This document shows, one piece after another, positions 1-10,701 of a stretch of DNA of 64,000 nucleotides. The first letter of the stretch is position 1. Each line of letters begins with the position of its first letter. Location: assembly GCA_002633025.1 (NCBI GenBank), contig NMRB01000361.1:46034-110033 (forward strand). The letters run 5' to 3'. The stretch comes from Notospermus geniculatus (taxonomy: Eukaryota > Nemertea > Pilidiophora > Heteronemertea > Lineidae). A program made the translations under genes and the position numbers. The notes under the pieces were generated by a model that was not told where the DNA came from, did no database searches, and was given only the letters and a program-made list of their open reading frames with translations.

Positions 1-9
1 CTGTGTTAG

Positions 10-375
10 AGATAGAGGCATGATATCACCCATACTTTGGTTATTGAGGATGCCCACTTCGATTATGCAATGACCTTGATGATCAGAGGTCAAGGTCAAG
101 GTCAAACTTGATACTTTGAAGTATCTCTTCCTGTCGTAGAGGTAGTGGCATGATATCACCCACACTTAGGTTATTGAGGATGCACATTCCGATTATGCAA
201 TGACCTTAACGATCAAAGGTCAAGGTCAAGGTCAAGGTCAAACTTGAGAATTTGAAATATCTATGCCCATGATACAGATAGAGACATGATATCACCCATA
301 CTTAGGTTATTGAGGCTGCCCATTTTGATTATGCAATGACGTTGATGATCAGATATCAAGGTCAAGGTCAACAAT
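10..375. repeat. Tandem repeat, about 3 units of 125-135 bp, with AGGTCA tracts
   Basis: Three successive units share the words GATATCACCCATACTT, GGTTATTGAGG and TTATGCAATGAC. Each ends in a run of AAGGTCA copies, near 87-106, 218-242 and 354-372. The array stops directly at the inverted repeat that begins at 384. It looks like satellite-type DNA. The TCAAGGTCA word is also a nuclear-receptor half-site consensus, but a regulatory role is only a possibility. Confidence 0.85.
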
Positions 376-383
376 GAGATGAG

Positions 384-483
384 CACCCCGGAGAATCAGC
401 ATCCTCCGTGCAGAGTTTTGAATGGTGGCGACATCCACCGCCAGAGTTGGAACTACACGCGCAGAGGCAAAATGGCCGACAGT
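384..483 (+). repeat. Left 100-bp inverted repeat with embedded start codon
   Basis: It matches 10690-10789 in inverse orientation with a single mismatch. It contains the ATG at 472 and the first four codons of the YqaJ gene, so the repeat probably also supplies 5'UTR and promoter sequence. Upstream sequence is in frame back to an ATG at 379, which straddles the repeat boundary, so the true start is uncertain. Confidence 0.85.
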
Positions 484-539
484 TCCCCAGGTTCGGACGA
501 CCTCGCTGAGAAAAATGGAAATGTCACTATCCAAGAAGG
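472..539 (+). CDS. YqaJ gene exon 1
   Basis: The exon encodes MADSSPGSDDLAEKNGN and a few more residues, ending at a GTAAGG donor in phase 2. It has exactly the same coding length (68 nt) and phase as exon 1 of the convergent zinc-finger gene, whose start reads MADSPAASGNLAEKNGE. The two first exons are therefore homologous. Confidence 0.75.
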
Positions 540-3500
540 GTAAGGCTACGAAATTAAGCACTGCATACGGATCTAGACATATTACTTGCCTCACGTAGAA
601 GGTAGTTATCCTTGTTAGTAAAGCAGTCGATCTGTTTGAGTGCAAAAACTTCGACAGTGGTGCAATGGCCGTTCGAAAGTCCATCAAAAGTTGGACGGCG
701 ACTCGTTTCCAGCACTGTAGCGTAACAGTCGCTACGTCCGAAGTACGGGGTAGATTCATGGTCAGTTCTTCACATTTTAGTTAGAGAGTCCTTAATTGTT
801 GTTACGGTTGGTCAGCAGTGATCAATAATCACAATATTCTGGTATGCTAACGCGGACAGCCACCGTCCAGAGGTGGTTCTGGCGTTGTACAGAGGGAAAG
901 CATGGAAAGTAGGGCACGCAGTAGGCCTAGTGGTGTAGGCCCCTAGCCTAGGCCCTAGTGTACTGTGTAGTCAGTGGAGAAGTACACTTGGAACCAGCCT
1001 AAGAATTACTAAGACGGTTCTAATGATAGAATCGCTTCATGAATAGCCTAGGCCTTACCGGTATTGCACCTACCACATGGCTAAATCAGTAGGCCTATAA
1101 ATCAGCGAAGCGGAAAGGGCCCAACCATCAGCGCCCCCGCAGTACATTCACAATGTCAATGCATTGCCCTGTGCATGGCGTGCATTTTTTGTAAACACTG
1201 GCCAATAAAAGTAACTTCCAAAAGCAGGATGCGCCTAAACTACCTAGGCCTATAGGCCTACCTAGGCCTACATGGGAGCCATTCATTATGAATTCATTCA
1301 AATCGATAAATTATTGACCGCCGATCGTCTTCGCGATCGTAAAAAATCGATGATTAATACACGTCGTATCACCAACATGGCCCTGTCCCATATTTCCCCG
1401 TTCTATTGTCTCGACTGTCACGCGCCAGTATTGACCAATCAGCGTGGGGTTGGGGCGGAGTTGCATGATAATGTCACGGTCATATCAGTGTATTAATCAT
1501 CGATTTCTTGCGATCGCAAAGACGGTCAGTGGTCAATAATTTATCGATTTGAATCAGTTCATAATGCCTCCCAGGTAGGTAGGTAGTTTAGGCGCGAACA
1601 GCTTTTGGAAGTTACTTTTATTGGCCAATGTTTACAAAACATGCACGCCATGCACAGGGCAATGCATTGTGAATGTACAGCGGGGACGCTGATGGTTGGG
1701 CCCTTTCCGCTTCGCTGATTTAATACTGATTAGCTAGGTGCGATAAGGCCTATACGACCCTCTAGGCCTAAAGTAAACCGTAGTCTAAACATAAGCCTAG
1801 GCCCTAGGCTCTATCTATTGCTGAAATTAATCGCTCAAGGTGGTTCTTGGATACACTGCAGGTGTCAGTAAGAATCAGTAAAGAGGCACCTTTATTGAGT
1901 TTTGAACTTCATAATCATAGCCCCCCCCCCCCACCCAGCCTAGCTAGGCCAGCTCTACCACCATGCCTACTGCCCTATAGCCTATATAAAAAATATAGGC
2001 CCTAGTACGTGTGGCATTACTTTGTATTCATCTCTTGCATTGGAATAGGAATCTAGGCCCATTTCGCTGCATGTCCTGCCAAACCAGTACAACATTGAAT
2101 GTTTTATTTCCAGAGAGAAAGAAAAGAAGAGGCGGAAGAAAAGAACAAGGCTGTCACTGTACAGAGCCCGGGATCCATCACGCCCACATCGGCCAAGGTC
2201 ACCTGATAAATACCCTCAAGGACGGGAACACTTTCCAATAGAGCAGCTTGCTCATCCGCCTAAGAAAGAGAGAGGACATGACGTTATTACTCATCCACCA
2301 ACTCGGACTAAGAGGCTGCTACACTTTGGTAAGTTTAGTACTCTGACTGAGTGACCCCCAACTGCCAGATGGCAGTCTGGTGTCTCATGGAACATGATCA
2401 TTTCATTAGCCTAGCTTAGGACAAGCAAAAAAAACTTATTAGGGACACACACCGCATGAGCTACTGCAAAATCTTGTCCGCAGTCAGGTGTACTTCACTG
2501 CGGACAGAAATTAGGTCATCCAGGTGTGCTGTGTGTATGTATATATCGTGGTATGCAGGGCTGGCCTAATACATTAGTTTCGCAGTAGCTCACGCGGACT
2601 GTGCCCCTTATGTTGGTAATTGTCTGCCACCCGTGCCAATTTTCAGCGCTGTGCAAAATTTCTTGTTCTTTTTTATCAGTTTGAATTTCGCACCGTGCAC
2701 TGAGTGACCCCCAACTGCCAGATGGCAGTCTGGTGTCTCATGGAACATGATCATTTCATTAGCCTAGCTTAGGACAAGCAAAAAAAAATTGAGGTAATTG
2801 TCCGCCACCCGTGCCAATTTAATTTCAGCGCTGTGCAAAATTTCTTGTTCTTTTTTATCAGTTTGAATTTCGCACCGTGCCATGTATCACTGCGCCGCCA
2901 AGCGGTACATCTGTAAACAACAGTTTCCAAAGACAAAGCGTGCTCCTCATGCATTTTCAGCACTTTTAAGTTAATGAAACCTGAGCTAGGCCTAGAGCAT
3001 GCCCCTGCAGTCATTCTACTGTGACAGCGACTTCAGTATGCAGCAGAAATTACAATTCACAGTTCCTTTTCAGGTGATAAAGCTGAAAGTACCGGCACAG
3101 TTACTGAAGAACTTGAAGAACTTGATGAACCTCAAGTCCAAGAAGAAAGCCTGCCAAAAAGACGAAGTAAGTCCAAAATAATTACTATTGAAGCAATGTT
3201 AGTAAGTGCATCCCTTTGTTTTCAGTTGAAGACAATTTTGTAAGATGTGTCCTACAACATTAATTTGCCTATAAAATTGCTGTTGTCAATGCTGCATCCA
3301 AATTGCATCCGGAACAGAACTATCAATGAAGTCCCCACCCATTAGCCTCCTGTTATTGGCTATGGAGGCACTAATGCTAAGAATCACAGGGTGTTTCAAT
3401 AAAGTATCACCTGGCCTGTATAATTGTGTTTCTGTATATCATTTCAGGAATCATTGCATCTGAGCCTAGTTCTGATGAAGCAACAGCAGCACCAGTTTCG

Positions 3501-6500
3501 GATAATTCAGGTAAGAAAATTAATATTGCATTCTACTATTCATTCATGAAAATCTACAGGCAGGATCCTTGTCTCTCATGGCACGAGGCATAAATTGTGT
3601 TAAACATTTGATACACTGGCCAGTTTAGGAATGGAAGCGTTCTGTTTTTGCGGCCTCAGAAGTGTAGAAAGGTTGTAGGACAGGTAATCACAAGACTTGC
3701 CTCGTGATATTGCTAATGAGGTTGTGGTTACTCCAACCTTCAGCAGGTAGACTAGTGTTTTGTTATTTTCTGTGTATAAAGGTTTTCCTGGTACATTATT
3801 AAAAAACAAGCGGTAATTTATTTTAGGTGATTCTCCAACAGATGATGAAGATGGTGGCCCCACTGCTAGGATAGTTGAGGAGCTGAAATCCATGATGCCT
3901 CATATTGTGGAAGTGATGGAGAAGGCTGGCGTCCTTCACGAATATGTGATGTTTCATCATCTTTTGAAAGAAGGACGATATCCACTTGACAACATAGCTT
4001 TGTTGCTGTGGCTGGAGACTGTGAGATGGTATAGTTTGTCTTCAACCACTGCCATGTTTTACTGGTCTAGCACTCTCAAATTCTGGGAATGTGGATACAG
4101 CCTATTTCATGGTAAATTCTTACGCTTTTTGTCGGGACCAAAAAGCCTCGGCCAACAAGTAGCAGAGGAAACAGAGAGAGGGTTTTATACTCCAGAGGCC
4201 AGTGAAATAAACTTTGCTGTTCCTGACGTCAGCATTATCAGGAAATCTTCCTCAGCATCTGACTTGCCAAAGAATCTCAAGCCTGGCATTATACAGAAAT
4301 CCCTAGATGTTGTCAGTGCCAGCAAGCATGGAATCCCACATGTTCTTTCCATCGATGGGAAGAAGGTTGCGAGCGGTCTCAGTGATGAATCAGGGGATGT
4401 TGACCTCTTTGGTCATGAGGATGGCTCCACCCATGAGCAGCGCTTACAAAGGCTTCAAGAGGACATAGCTGTAGTTGACTCAGCGTTGGACCTCGTGCAA
4501 AAGTATGGGGACAACCTTCAAGAATTCCCAACTCCAATTGCAATTGTGCCGATGATAAAAGAAATCATCAAACGGTTGTCTCTTCGAATAAAAGATCTGA
4601 GACAGCTCAAGATCAAGCAAGATGCCAGTCTAAAGAAGTTCAAATCTTTAGGTGGTGAAGATTGGCGATCTTCTAAGTATGTATTTGCCATCAGCGGCAT
4701 ACAATGCCAGCTCTTCAAGATCAACTCAGGAGTGACACAGGCGCTTGACTGCATCCGAAAATTATGTCTTGTTGGCTGTAGAGTGTATGGCACAGATCAC
4801 CATGTTGTAGATGGCAGCACAACACAATGCCACCTTCAAAGGAACATGGTGCACTTAAAGGAGCCTATTGACCTACCACCCAATACGAAAGACAGCTCTT
4901 TTATCAAACAGAGGACTCCAGAGTGGTTTGATATTCGTGCTCAAGCCCCTGTGTCTGGCAGTACTTTCCACAAGGCAATAGGCGGTGGTACGTTGAAGGA
5001 ACAACAGGAACACTTTGATGTAAAAATCCGCAAGATGGCACCAAAGCCTTTCACGGCTGAACAAGAAAAATTCATTAAACATGGTGTTGAAAATGAGGAC
5101 AATGCCCTGTTGACACTAGCATCACAAGTTCTCCCACTCTACTTCCCTGGACATTGTTATGTTGAAGAGGGTGTTTACGTTCTGACCCAAGGTGACAAAC
5201 CCTTGATTGCTGTGTCCCCAGATGGCAGCCTCCGAAAGTGTGATTTGAAGGAACTGTCCGTTGGGTCGCCAGATGCTGGGATAGAAGTGAAATGCCCCTA
5301 TCCCAATGAATACACTACACCTGTCCACTACCAGATGCCCGCAAGGTACATACCACAGGTCTTGTCGGAGATGGCAGCATTGGGGGTTCAGAAGTTGATT
5401 TATGCTTCGTATTCATCACAGAGTACAACAGTCTTTGAGGTATCATTTGACCATGAGTTAATGGAACTGATGGTCAAGGAAGCACAGTCAATGTACTTGG
5501 CAGAATGTCCGCGCCGCCCAGGATCAACATCAACCTTCTCCAAGCTGTTCAAGACTGTGCATCAAGACAGATTTCTGAAGGAAAAGGTGGAATTTTTGGC
5601 CGAGGTCCCATCTGTTAAATCGGATCAATCATGCCGGTTAGCTGTTGACAATGACACATCAGCATATTTGTTCTCCTGGAACTGCCAACAGGAATCTACC
5701 AGAACTGGAGATATTGATGCCAAGGAGGTGCTGTCTGACGCCTTGAAGACAATGAATGAATGCTACCAGGTATGCCGGTTGAAAGGAACTGAAGTACTTG
5801 TATTCATGCTGTCAGATGTTAACAGAAGCTGGCACAAGGAAGTTCCACACGCCATACCAATTGCTTTCGGATTAAAGGGGTACAGTTTGACAACTGATGC
5901 TGTGAGGAAACTGATCGAGACTCTCCTTCAGGCTTGTTACGAGAAGAAGATATACGTGCCTTGTGTATCTTTTGATGGGCAGTGGGCATCGGTTATGAAT
6001 CGTGATGCAAGTGGTAAACCATTGACTAGACTTCAGCTACAGAAAGACATCTGGTCAGAGGCAAAAGGAACTCCAAAACCGGCTATTCTCCATGATATCA
6101 AACAAGTTGGATTTGTCGACACCAAGAAGGCCCTTGATGGACAGGTCCATTTAGAGAAGTTGGATACAGGTGCTATAGCTGTTCCAAGTACAGACCCAAG
6201 ATTTGCAAGTGTCCAGACCCCATCTTCAAGGTCACTGTGGAGCACAAAGAAGGTGTCTCGAGATGCAGAGGCTACAATGATGCCAGTTGCTTCCGGGGTA
6301 GGAGAAGTTGAATGGCTACCGGATGATGTCCTGGATGAAGTAGACGCAGTAGATATTGTGGCCCAAACCAGTGCGCAATGTACGGATCAGCATCAAGAGG
6401 TTATCCAGGAACCATCTGAAGAAGCTGATGATCTACATGTAGAAGCTGATGATATTGATCTAGAAGCTGAGGGTTTGCTCCCAGATTTACCACCAGTCCA

Positions 6501-8583
6501 AGTGGAGACAATGCCAACTGCCGCTGATACCCCTCGGATATCAGTTCCTGATGAGCACTGTCTGGAAATTTTAGGAGGCTGGAGAAATTTGCATGCTAGC
6601 AAAGGGAAGACAAAAGAGAAATGGTCTACTGCTGGGATCTGGGATGTAAAAGACACTTTTCGAAGTGCTAAGACTCTCAATAAGCTCCTCATTCCAGAAT
6701 TGGACATTATTCTTGCAGTAATTACACCACTCCATCAGGAACAGTACAAAAAGTCTTGGCCAAAATGGAAGAAGGTTAATTTCCTGAGTGACCTTATTGG
6801 AGACAGAAAGGTCCTTGAACAACCTCAGAAACGAACTCAAGGAAAAGTCTCTTCCCTTAGGGACATTGCCATGCGCATCCTGTCGGGGGGCAAATATCCA
6901 AAAGCAGTGTTGAACAGTGTATATGCCAAGGCCATCTTGTGTCCATCAAAATGTCAAGAATGGGAATTTCACAGCCTTGAAATCGAGGGACTGGATCGTG
7001 ATCTGACCTTTTTCTATCATCCAGAATTTAGTACTTCAAGAAATCAGTTGGAGGTCAAGGTATTAGATGGACATCATCTCTTGGTGAACCTGCGAGTAAA
7101 AGTGTGCAAAGATGGACTTCCAGGCTATTCAGTTGCAAAAGAGGCTTGGTATGCAGTTGCTGAGAAGTCACCGGACATAATCAGCAAAGCTCTGGTTTGT
7201 GATTTGGTAGATAGACAGAGTGGCGCATTTGCAAGGCGAACCTTTTCTGCAGAAGTGGAAAGGGAAATGATAGCTTTAGGATTTACAAGGGAGGCAAAAT
7301 TCGTGCAGTTGATAAGAAATTGGTATGATGCTGAAGACCAACCAGGAATGCCAGCTCTGGAAAGAACAGTTCACAGGCTTGCCTTAAGGGACTTCCTATT
7401 GGAGGGTGTGGACTTCCAGGCATTCCCACCCCCTGGCACACATGTAAACGGCATGTCAAGTGTTATGTTTGAAGGATTCCTACCCACATAGATGCCCATC
7501 TGCTTCTGTACACACTTTGCAGAATGCCTTATAACCAAAGAGCCATTGGTTCACAGGATGTTGAAGGGTTCTTTTCAGAACTAACAGAGATGGAACCAAC
7601 AAAATTGGGATGTCCGAAGGGTATAAACATTGGAAGATTGATGTCAACTGCCACTAGACTTCTTCAATACAGATGTGATCCGTCCTCCAGGTGATTATCA
7701 CAATTTTTTCTTCTCACTGACCTACCATGAAGCACAAAATTTCATCACGACTTTAGGCTAAGATCCACATCTCTTGCCTTAGCCAAATGACAGTGACAAA
7801 CAAATCACTCACTGGGTGGCTTAAATCTACCGGTAGATAAATCTTGCTTTAATTCTTGGACAATGTAGGGCCAACAGTAAAGGTAATGATGATTGAGCAC
7901 CACTTGAACAGAACTTTAACAATTTTATTATTCAAAAATTAACTTGTATAAGAAATCAAAAATATAAGAAAAAAATATATCTGCGTGTCTTTGCTTAAAA
8001 GGTTTAACAATATCATCACAGTCATGACAGTGAATTACATATAAATTCTATTGATATAACTATAAATTACACGCCCAAATATTTATTTTCAGAACCTTTT
8101 CAATGTGGACCACACGTAATCCCACCTATCCGGTGAAGTCTCTGATCCCCGACGTGCCATCAGCTGATGAGGCCGACTCTGCCTGTGGACTGCAAGAGAT
8201 TGGACACACTCTTCAGATCAAGTAAGTACTAATGTTTTGGCAAATTCTACAAAATACATGTATAGCACAATTATATTTGGCCAATTGGGGCTTGCATTTT
8301 AGGTTTGTTCATTGTCTGCTCCATCTGATGATGTATTTGTAAAGGTTCTGAATGGCAGTGCACTCAATGCTTGTTTCCACTAAAAATATACTGTTTTCAT
8401 TTAAGGGACCACTTCTTTGACACAAAGGAACGAAGACGTACGAAGAGAACTACGAAGAGAGGCGACGTCTCCAAGCCGGACGCCCCAAGTCGAGGGGAAG
8501 TTGGCGTCCGTCAGTTTCACAAGAGGGACGAGAGCAAGATCTTGCCGACTACAAGATTGGCCATGACACTTCTCGATAACTGA
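472..8583 (+). CDS. YqaJ-type PD-(D/E)XK nuclease gene, 7 exons, one frameshift
   Basis: My exon model is 472-539, 2114-2328, 3074-3166, 3448-3510, 3827-7690, 8093-8221 and 8406-8583. All introns are GT-AG and all phases match (2,1,1,1,2,2), giving about 1,536 residues. The nuclease fold sits near residues 505-710 and shows R-x-PEWFDIR, HGVENE, SPDG, EVKCP and a YIPQ motif, the expected YqaJ/lambda-exonuclease core. The N-terminal exons are Lys/Arg-rich and then acidic; the C-terminus is basic. One frameshift near 7480-7490 interrupts the large exon: frame 1 stops at 7489-7491, but convincing coding (containing SQDVEGFFSELTEM) continues in another frame to the donor at 7690. The gene lies inside an inverted-repeat element and converges on a zinc-finger gene. 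The domain call is firm; the biological role and the frameshift's status (mutation or assembly error) are open. Confidence 0.8.
1099..1721. mobile_element. Fold-back element of about 620 bp in YqaJ intron 1
   Basis: Left arm 1099-1362 and right arm 1488-1721 are inverse copies starting AATCAGCGAAGCGGAAAGGG, with a central loop of about 125 bp. The left arm has an extra TAGGCCTA-rich insertion. No coding capacity. It is most like a long-armed MITE; looser homology extends outward to about 1063 and 1745. Confidence 0.85.
2114..2328 (+). CDS. YqaJ gene exon 2
   Basis: A TTTCCAG acceptor and GTAAGT donor bound a frame that is open only in the phase set by exon 1. The product starts with a Lys/Arg cluster (EKEKKRRKKRTR), a plausible nuclear localisation signal, and continues rich in Pro and basic residues. 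Confidence 0.75.
2346..2880 (+). repeat. Interleaved duplication (A-spacer-B-A-B) in YqaJ intron 2
   Basis: Block A (2346-2434, 2699-2788) begins ACTGAGTGACCCCCAACTG. Block B (2615-2698, 2793-2880) begins GGTAATTGTC and ends CGCACCGTGC. Copies are nearly identical, so the duplication is recent. No gene is seen here. Confidence 0.85.
3074..3166 (+). CDS. YqaJ gene exon 3
   Basis: The exon runs from a TTTTCAG acceptor to a GTAAGT donor, with phase 1 on both sides. It encodes an acidic stretch (EELEELDEPQVQEE). It could be skipped without breaking the frame. Confidence 0.7.
3448..3510 (+). CDS. YqaJ gene exon 4
   Basis: ATTTCAG acceptor and GTAAGA donor, 63 nt, phase 1 on both sides. It encodes a Ser/Ala/Asp-rich linker (ASEPSSDEATAAPVSDNS). 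Confidence 0.7.
3827..7690 (+). CDS. YqaJ gene exon 5: large exon with nuclease domain and frameshift
   Basis: A TTTTAG acceptor at 3820-3826 opens a frame that runs to 7491. The nuclease core lies at about 4905-5400: RTPEWFDIR near 4912, HGVENE near 5080, SPDG near 5214, EVKCP near 5284 and YIPQVLSEM near 5348. A Pro/Asp/Glu-rich linker follows around 6300-6550, then a conserved-looking C-terminal region. Frame 1 stops at 7489-7491, while the reading frame offset by one base stays open from about 7473 to a CCAG/GTGATT donor at 7690 that fits the next exon in phase 2. A one-base loss, or a two-base gain, near 7485 explains this. Confidence 0.85.
8093..8221 (+). CDS. YqaJ gene exon 6
   Basis: TTTTCAG acceptor and GTAAGT donor. 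It is open in the phase delivered by the shifted frame of exon 5, which supports both the exon and the frameshift. The product (FSMWTTRNPTYPVKSLIPD...) ends in phase 2. Confidence 0.72.
8406..8583 (+). CDS. YqaJ gene exon 7 (terminal)
   Basis: A TTTAAG acceptor leads into a basic tail (DTKERRRTKRTTKRG) that ends at TGA 8581-8583. The next gene, on the opposite strand, ends only about 320 bp downstream at 8905. No canonical AATAAA is seen just after the stop. Confidence 0.7.
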
Positions 8584-8805
8584 TAGCTTTCCGACCTCCA
8601 GCACATTGCATCTCAAAAGAACAATGTTTACTGACTACTGTCTGTTCCACGATGACCTTACCAGGTTTCAGTGCCCTTGGAGTAGAAGCCAAATGGGGAA
8701 CTGGAGGAACTAACGTCACGACGCAACGCGGTGCTGTGAACAGTGCGACCGAAGTTTCATTTTTCTAGCGTTATTTCCATTAACTTCTGGCGTGAAAACA
8801 ACCCT

Positions 8806-8895
8806 TACGTTTGCTAAGATTCTGGAAATTGACTTCTGGTATATAATCATTTTGTGTGTCAATTTTTGTGCTCTCTTTCTTTGGAAACATGGCAC
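8806..8895 (+). repeat. Dispersed repeat between the convergent genes
   Basis: The segment with TCTGGAAATTGACTT and GTGTGTCAATTTTTGTGC recurs at 12300-12380, and its first part near 14970. This copy lacks the upstream ribozyme-like portion found at 12262 and 14924. Confidence 0.7.
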
Positions 8896-8904
8896 TAGAT
8901 CATC

Positions 8905-9265
8905 TTATCTTGGAACAGACAGTACCAACAGTATGATTAGTGATGTTTCTTGAGGTGCTTCGAAAGAGAAGACGTGCTGATAAACTTTTCCACAGTGCTG
9001 GCACTGCAGTCTGTGTGCTGCATCTGAATGGATAGTTTCATGTTCCGTCAAACACCGTGGAGTTTTGTAAGTCTTGGCACACACACTGCATCTGTAAGTG
9101 GTTAAATTTGCACATCCTATGTGATGTCTATTTCGGTCAGCTGAACGGGTAAAGCTCTTCCCGCAGTTACTACATTTGTGCCGTTTGATGCCTTCATGGC
9201 GGTCTGTGTGTTCAGTCAGGTCACTCCTCCTGCTAAATCCCTTCTGGCAATATTTGCATTTGAAT
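8905..9265 (-). CDS. Zinc-finger gene exon 3: fingers 4-6 and truncated finger 7
   Basis: A CTTTTTCAG acceptor starts the exon. Finger 4 is standard, finger 5 is C2HC (ends HHIGC), and finger 6 is standard. Finger 7 begins CQHCGKVY but is replaced by a hydrophobic tail ending LLVLSVPR before TAA (8907-8905). Confidence 0.85.
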
Positions 9266-10701
9266 CTGAAAAAGAAAAGCTTTTATTTCCAAAATTCTGA
9301 GTACCGGTACTAACTGTGAGTACCAGTAACCCATAATATGTACATGTACATGTAAATCTGTGCTGTCATTTATTGTTTATGCCATAATAAAGGATTGTTT
9401 TTTGGCAGTACAAAAGTTTATTTAGTGAGAATGCCCTCTGCCATGATGTATTTTTTATTACCTGAAATGACCCAGATGAGCATCTAGATGGTTCTGGAGT
9501 CCAACCTTGCATGCGAAGGTTTTGTCACACTTATCACACCTGTAGCAGTCACCACTGTGTGCATGTTTCTGATGCTTGTCAAGTTCATAGTTGTCTTGAA
9601 AGTCTTTATTGCAAGTGTTACACACGAGGCGTTTGCCTAGGTGCAGCCTCTGATGGCGCTTGAGGTTGTCCTTTCTTTTGAACGTTTTTCCACATTCGTT
9701 ACAGGTATTCTTCATGACCTCAGGGTTCTTGGGCACTTGATCCTCCTCTGCTGCTGATGGCGATACTGGTTTGTCAATATCCTGGCCTTTTTCAACGCCC
9801 GTCTCGTCATGAGATCCATTTTGGTGGTCATCTTCGTTTTCTGAAGCATTATGAACAGACAGGTCCAGAATTAACCCTATGCCAGAAATGTCCCCCTCAC
9901 CAGTCTGCTGTTCAGTCAGCATGCTCAAATTTTCGTTTCTGAAAAAAACAAAATTGTGATTTAAATACTTGCATTGCATGTGATAGCAAATTGCTTATCT
10001 CAACTGTAGGCCTCCCCATAGGCCTAGAGCATGGACAAAGGCAGTGTGCGTGAATCCTTGGCCTAGGCCTCCACCTTTCCCCTAGCCTAGGCTACCGGTA
10101 GGCCTAGGAGGCCTCGGACGGGGCTTCGGGGCTATCAGTATCATGCCTGTGGCTGTGGGGCGGCAGGCAGTTGGCCATGGACTGCGATCGGTCATTAATT
10201 AATTTAGGGGCCCATATCCGGTCGAGTTGTTGGGTCTGCCCGAAATAATCGATCCTCTTCCCTCTGTCCCACCTCTGGAAGTAGCCAGTGCCACCTCTGT
10301 ACGGTGGACAGCTTCTCATTAACGTTGGTATAACATGAATAAAAAGCAACTAGATCGCCTGTTTTGAATAAAATCACCGTTATATCAGCCGTAGCTCCAA
10401 CTTGTTGTAGCTACGACAAGAAACATTGAGAAATGACGACAGTAAACCACGATTCGAGGGGTCAAAACGCCTGGAACAGTGGATGAACACCGACCAGCGT
10501 TGACAATCCCAAGACGGGAGCAAAGTTTACTCGTTCAAAAAATATGATGACCGATTCTCGAAGATAAACTCAAGTGGAATCCGGTGCTTAGACATCAGGA
10601 GAGCCGAATGCAAGTGGTATTGACTTTACTTACGAAGAATTAAGTTCGGATTCCCCATTTTTTTCGGCGAGGTTGCCTGATGCAGCGGGACTGTCGGCCA
10701 T
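8905..10701 (-). CDS. C2H2 zinc-finger protein, 3 exons, 301 residues
   Basis: The exons on the minus strand are 10701-10634, 9938-9462 and 9265-8905. Each intron is GT-AG, phase 2, and the sum is 906 nt including TAA. An acidic N-terminal half precedes a run of fingers: CNECGKTF, CNTCNKDF, CDKCDKTF, CKYCQKGF, CSNCGKSF and CSVCAKTY. A seventh finger start, CQHCGKVY, lacks its histidines because the reading frame ends in a hydrophobic tail. Finger five ends H-x3-C instead of H-x3-H. A nuclear, DNA-binding protein is expected. It shares its first exon by homology with the convergent YqaJ gene, so the two may form one mobile unit. The start at 10701 matches the paralogue; an in-frame ATG at 10905 would add 68 residues. 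Confidence 0.82.
9462..9938 (-). CDS. Zinc-finger gene exon 2: acidic region and fingers 1-3
   Basis: A polypyrimidine-TTTCAG acceptor and GTAATA donor bound the exon. The N-terminal part is acidic and Gly/Ser/Asp-rich. Three C2H2 fingers follow; the second has H-x4-H spacing and the other two have H-x3-H. Confidence 0.88.
10634..10701 (-). CDS. Zinc-finger gene exon 1
   Basis: The exon encodes MADSPAASGNLAEKNGE and a few more residues, ending at a GTAAGT donor in phase 2. The first 12 nt lie in the terminal inverted repeat, and the rest has diverged from the YqaJ gene's exon 1. Confidence 0.75.

Noticed and set aside
349-759. 136-residue minus-strand open frame
   Set aside because: It is antisense to the inverted repeat and first exon of the + gene, with no domain and no splice context.
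1272-1496. 74-residue + open frame
   Set aside because: It lies across the arm and loop of a fold-back element.
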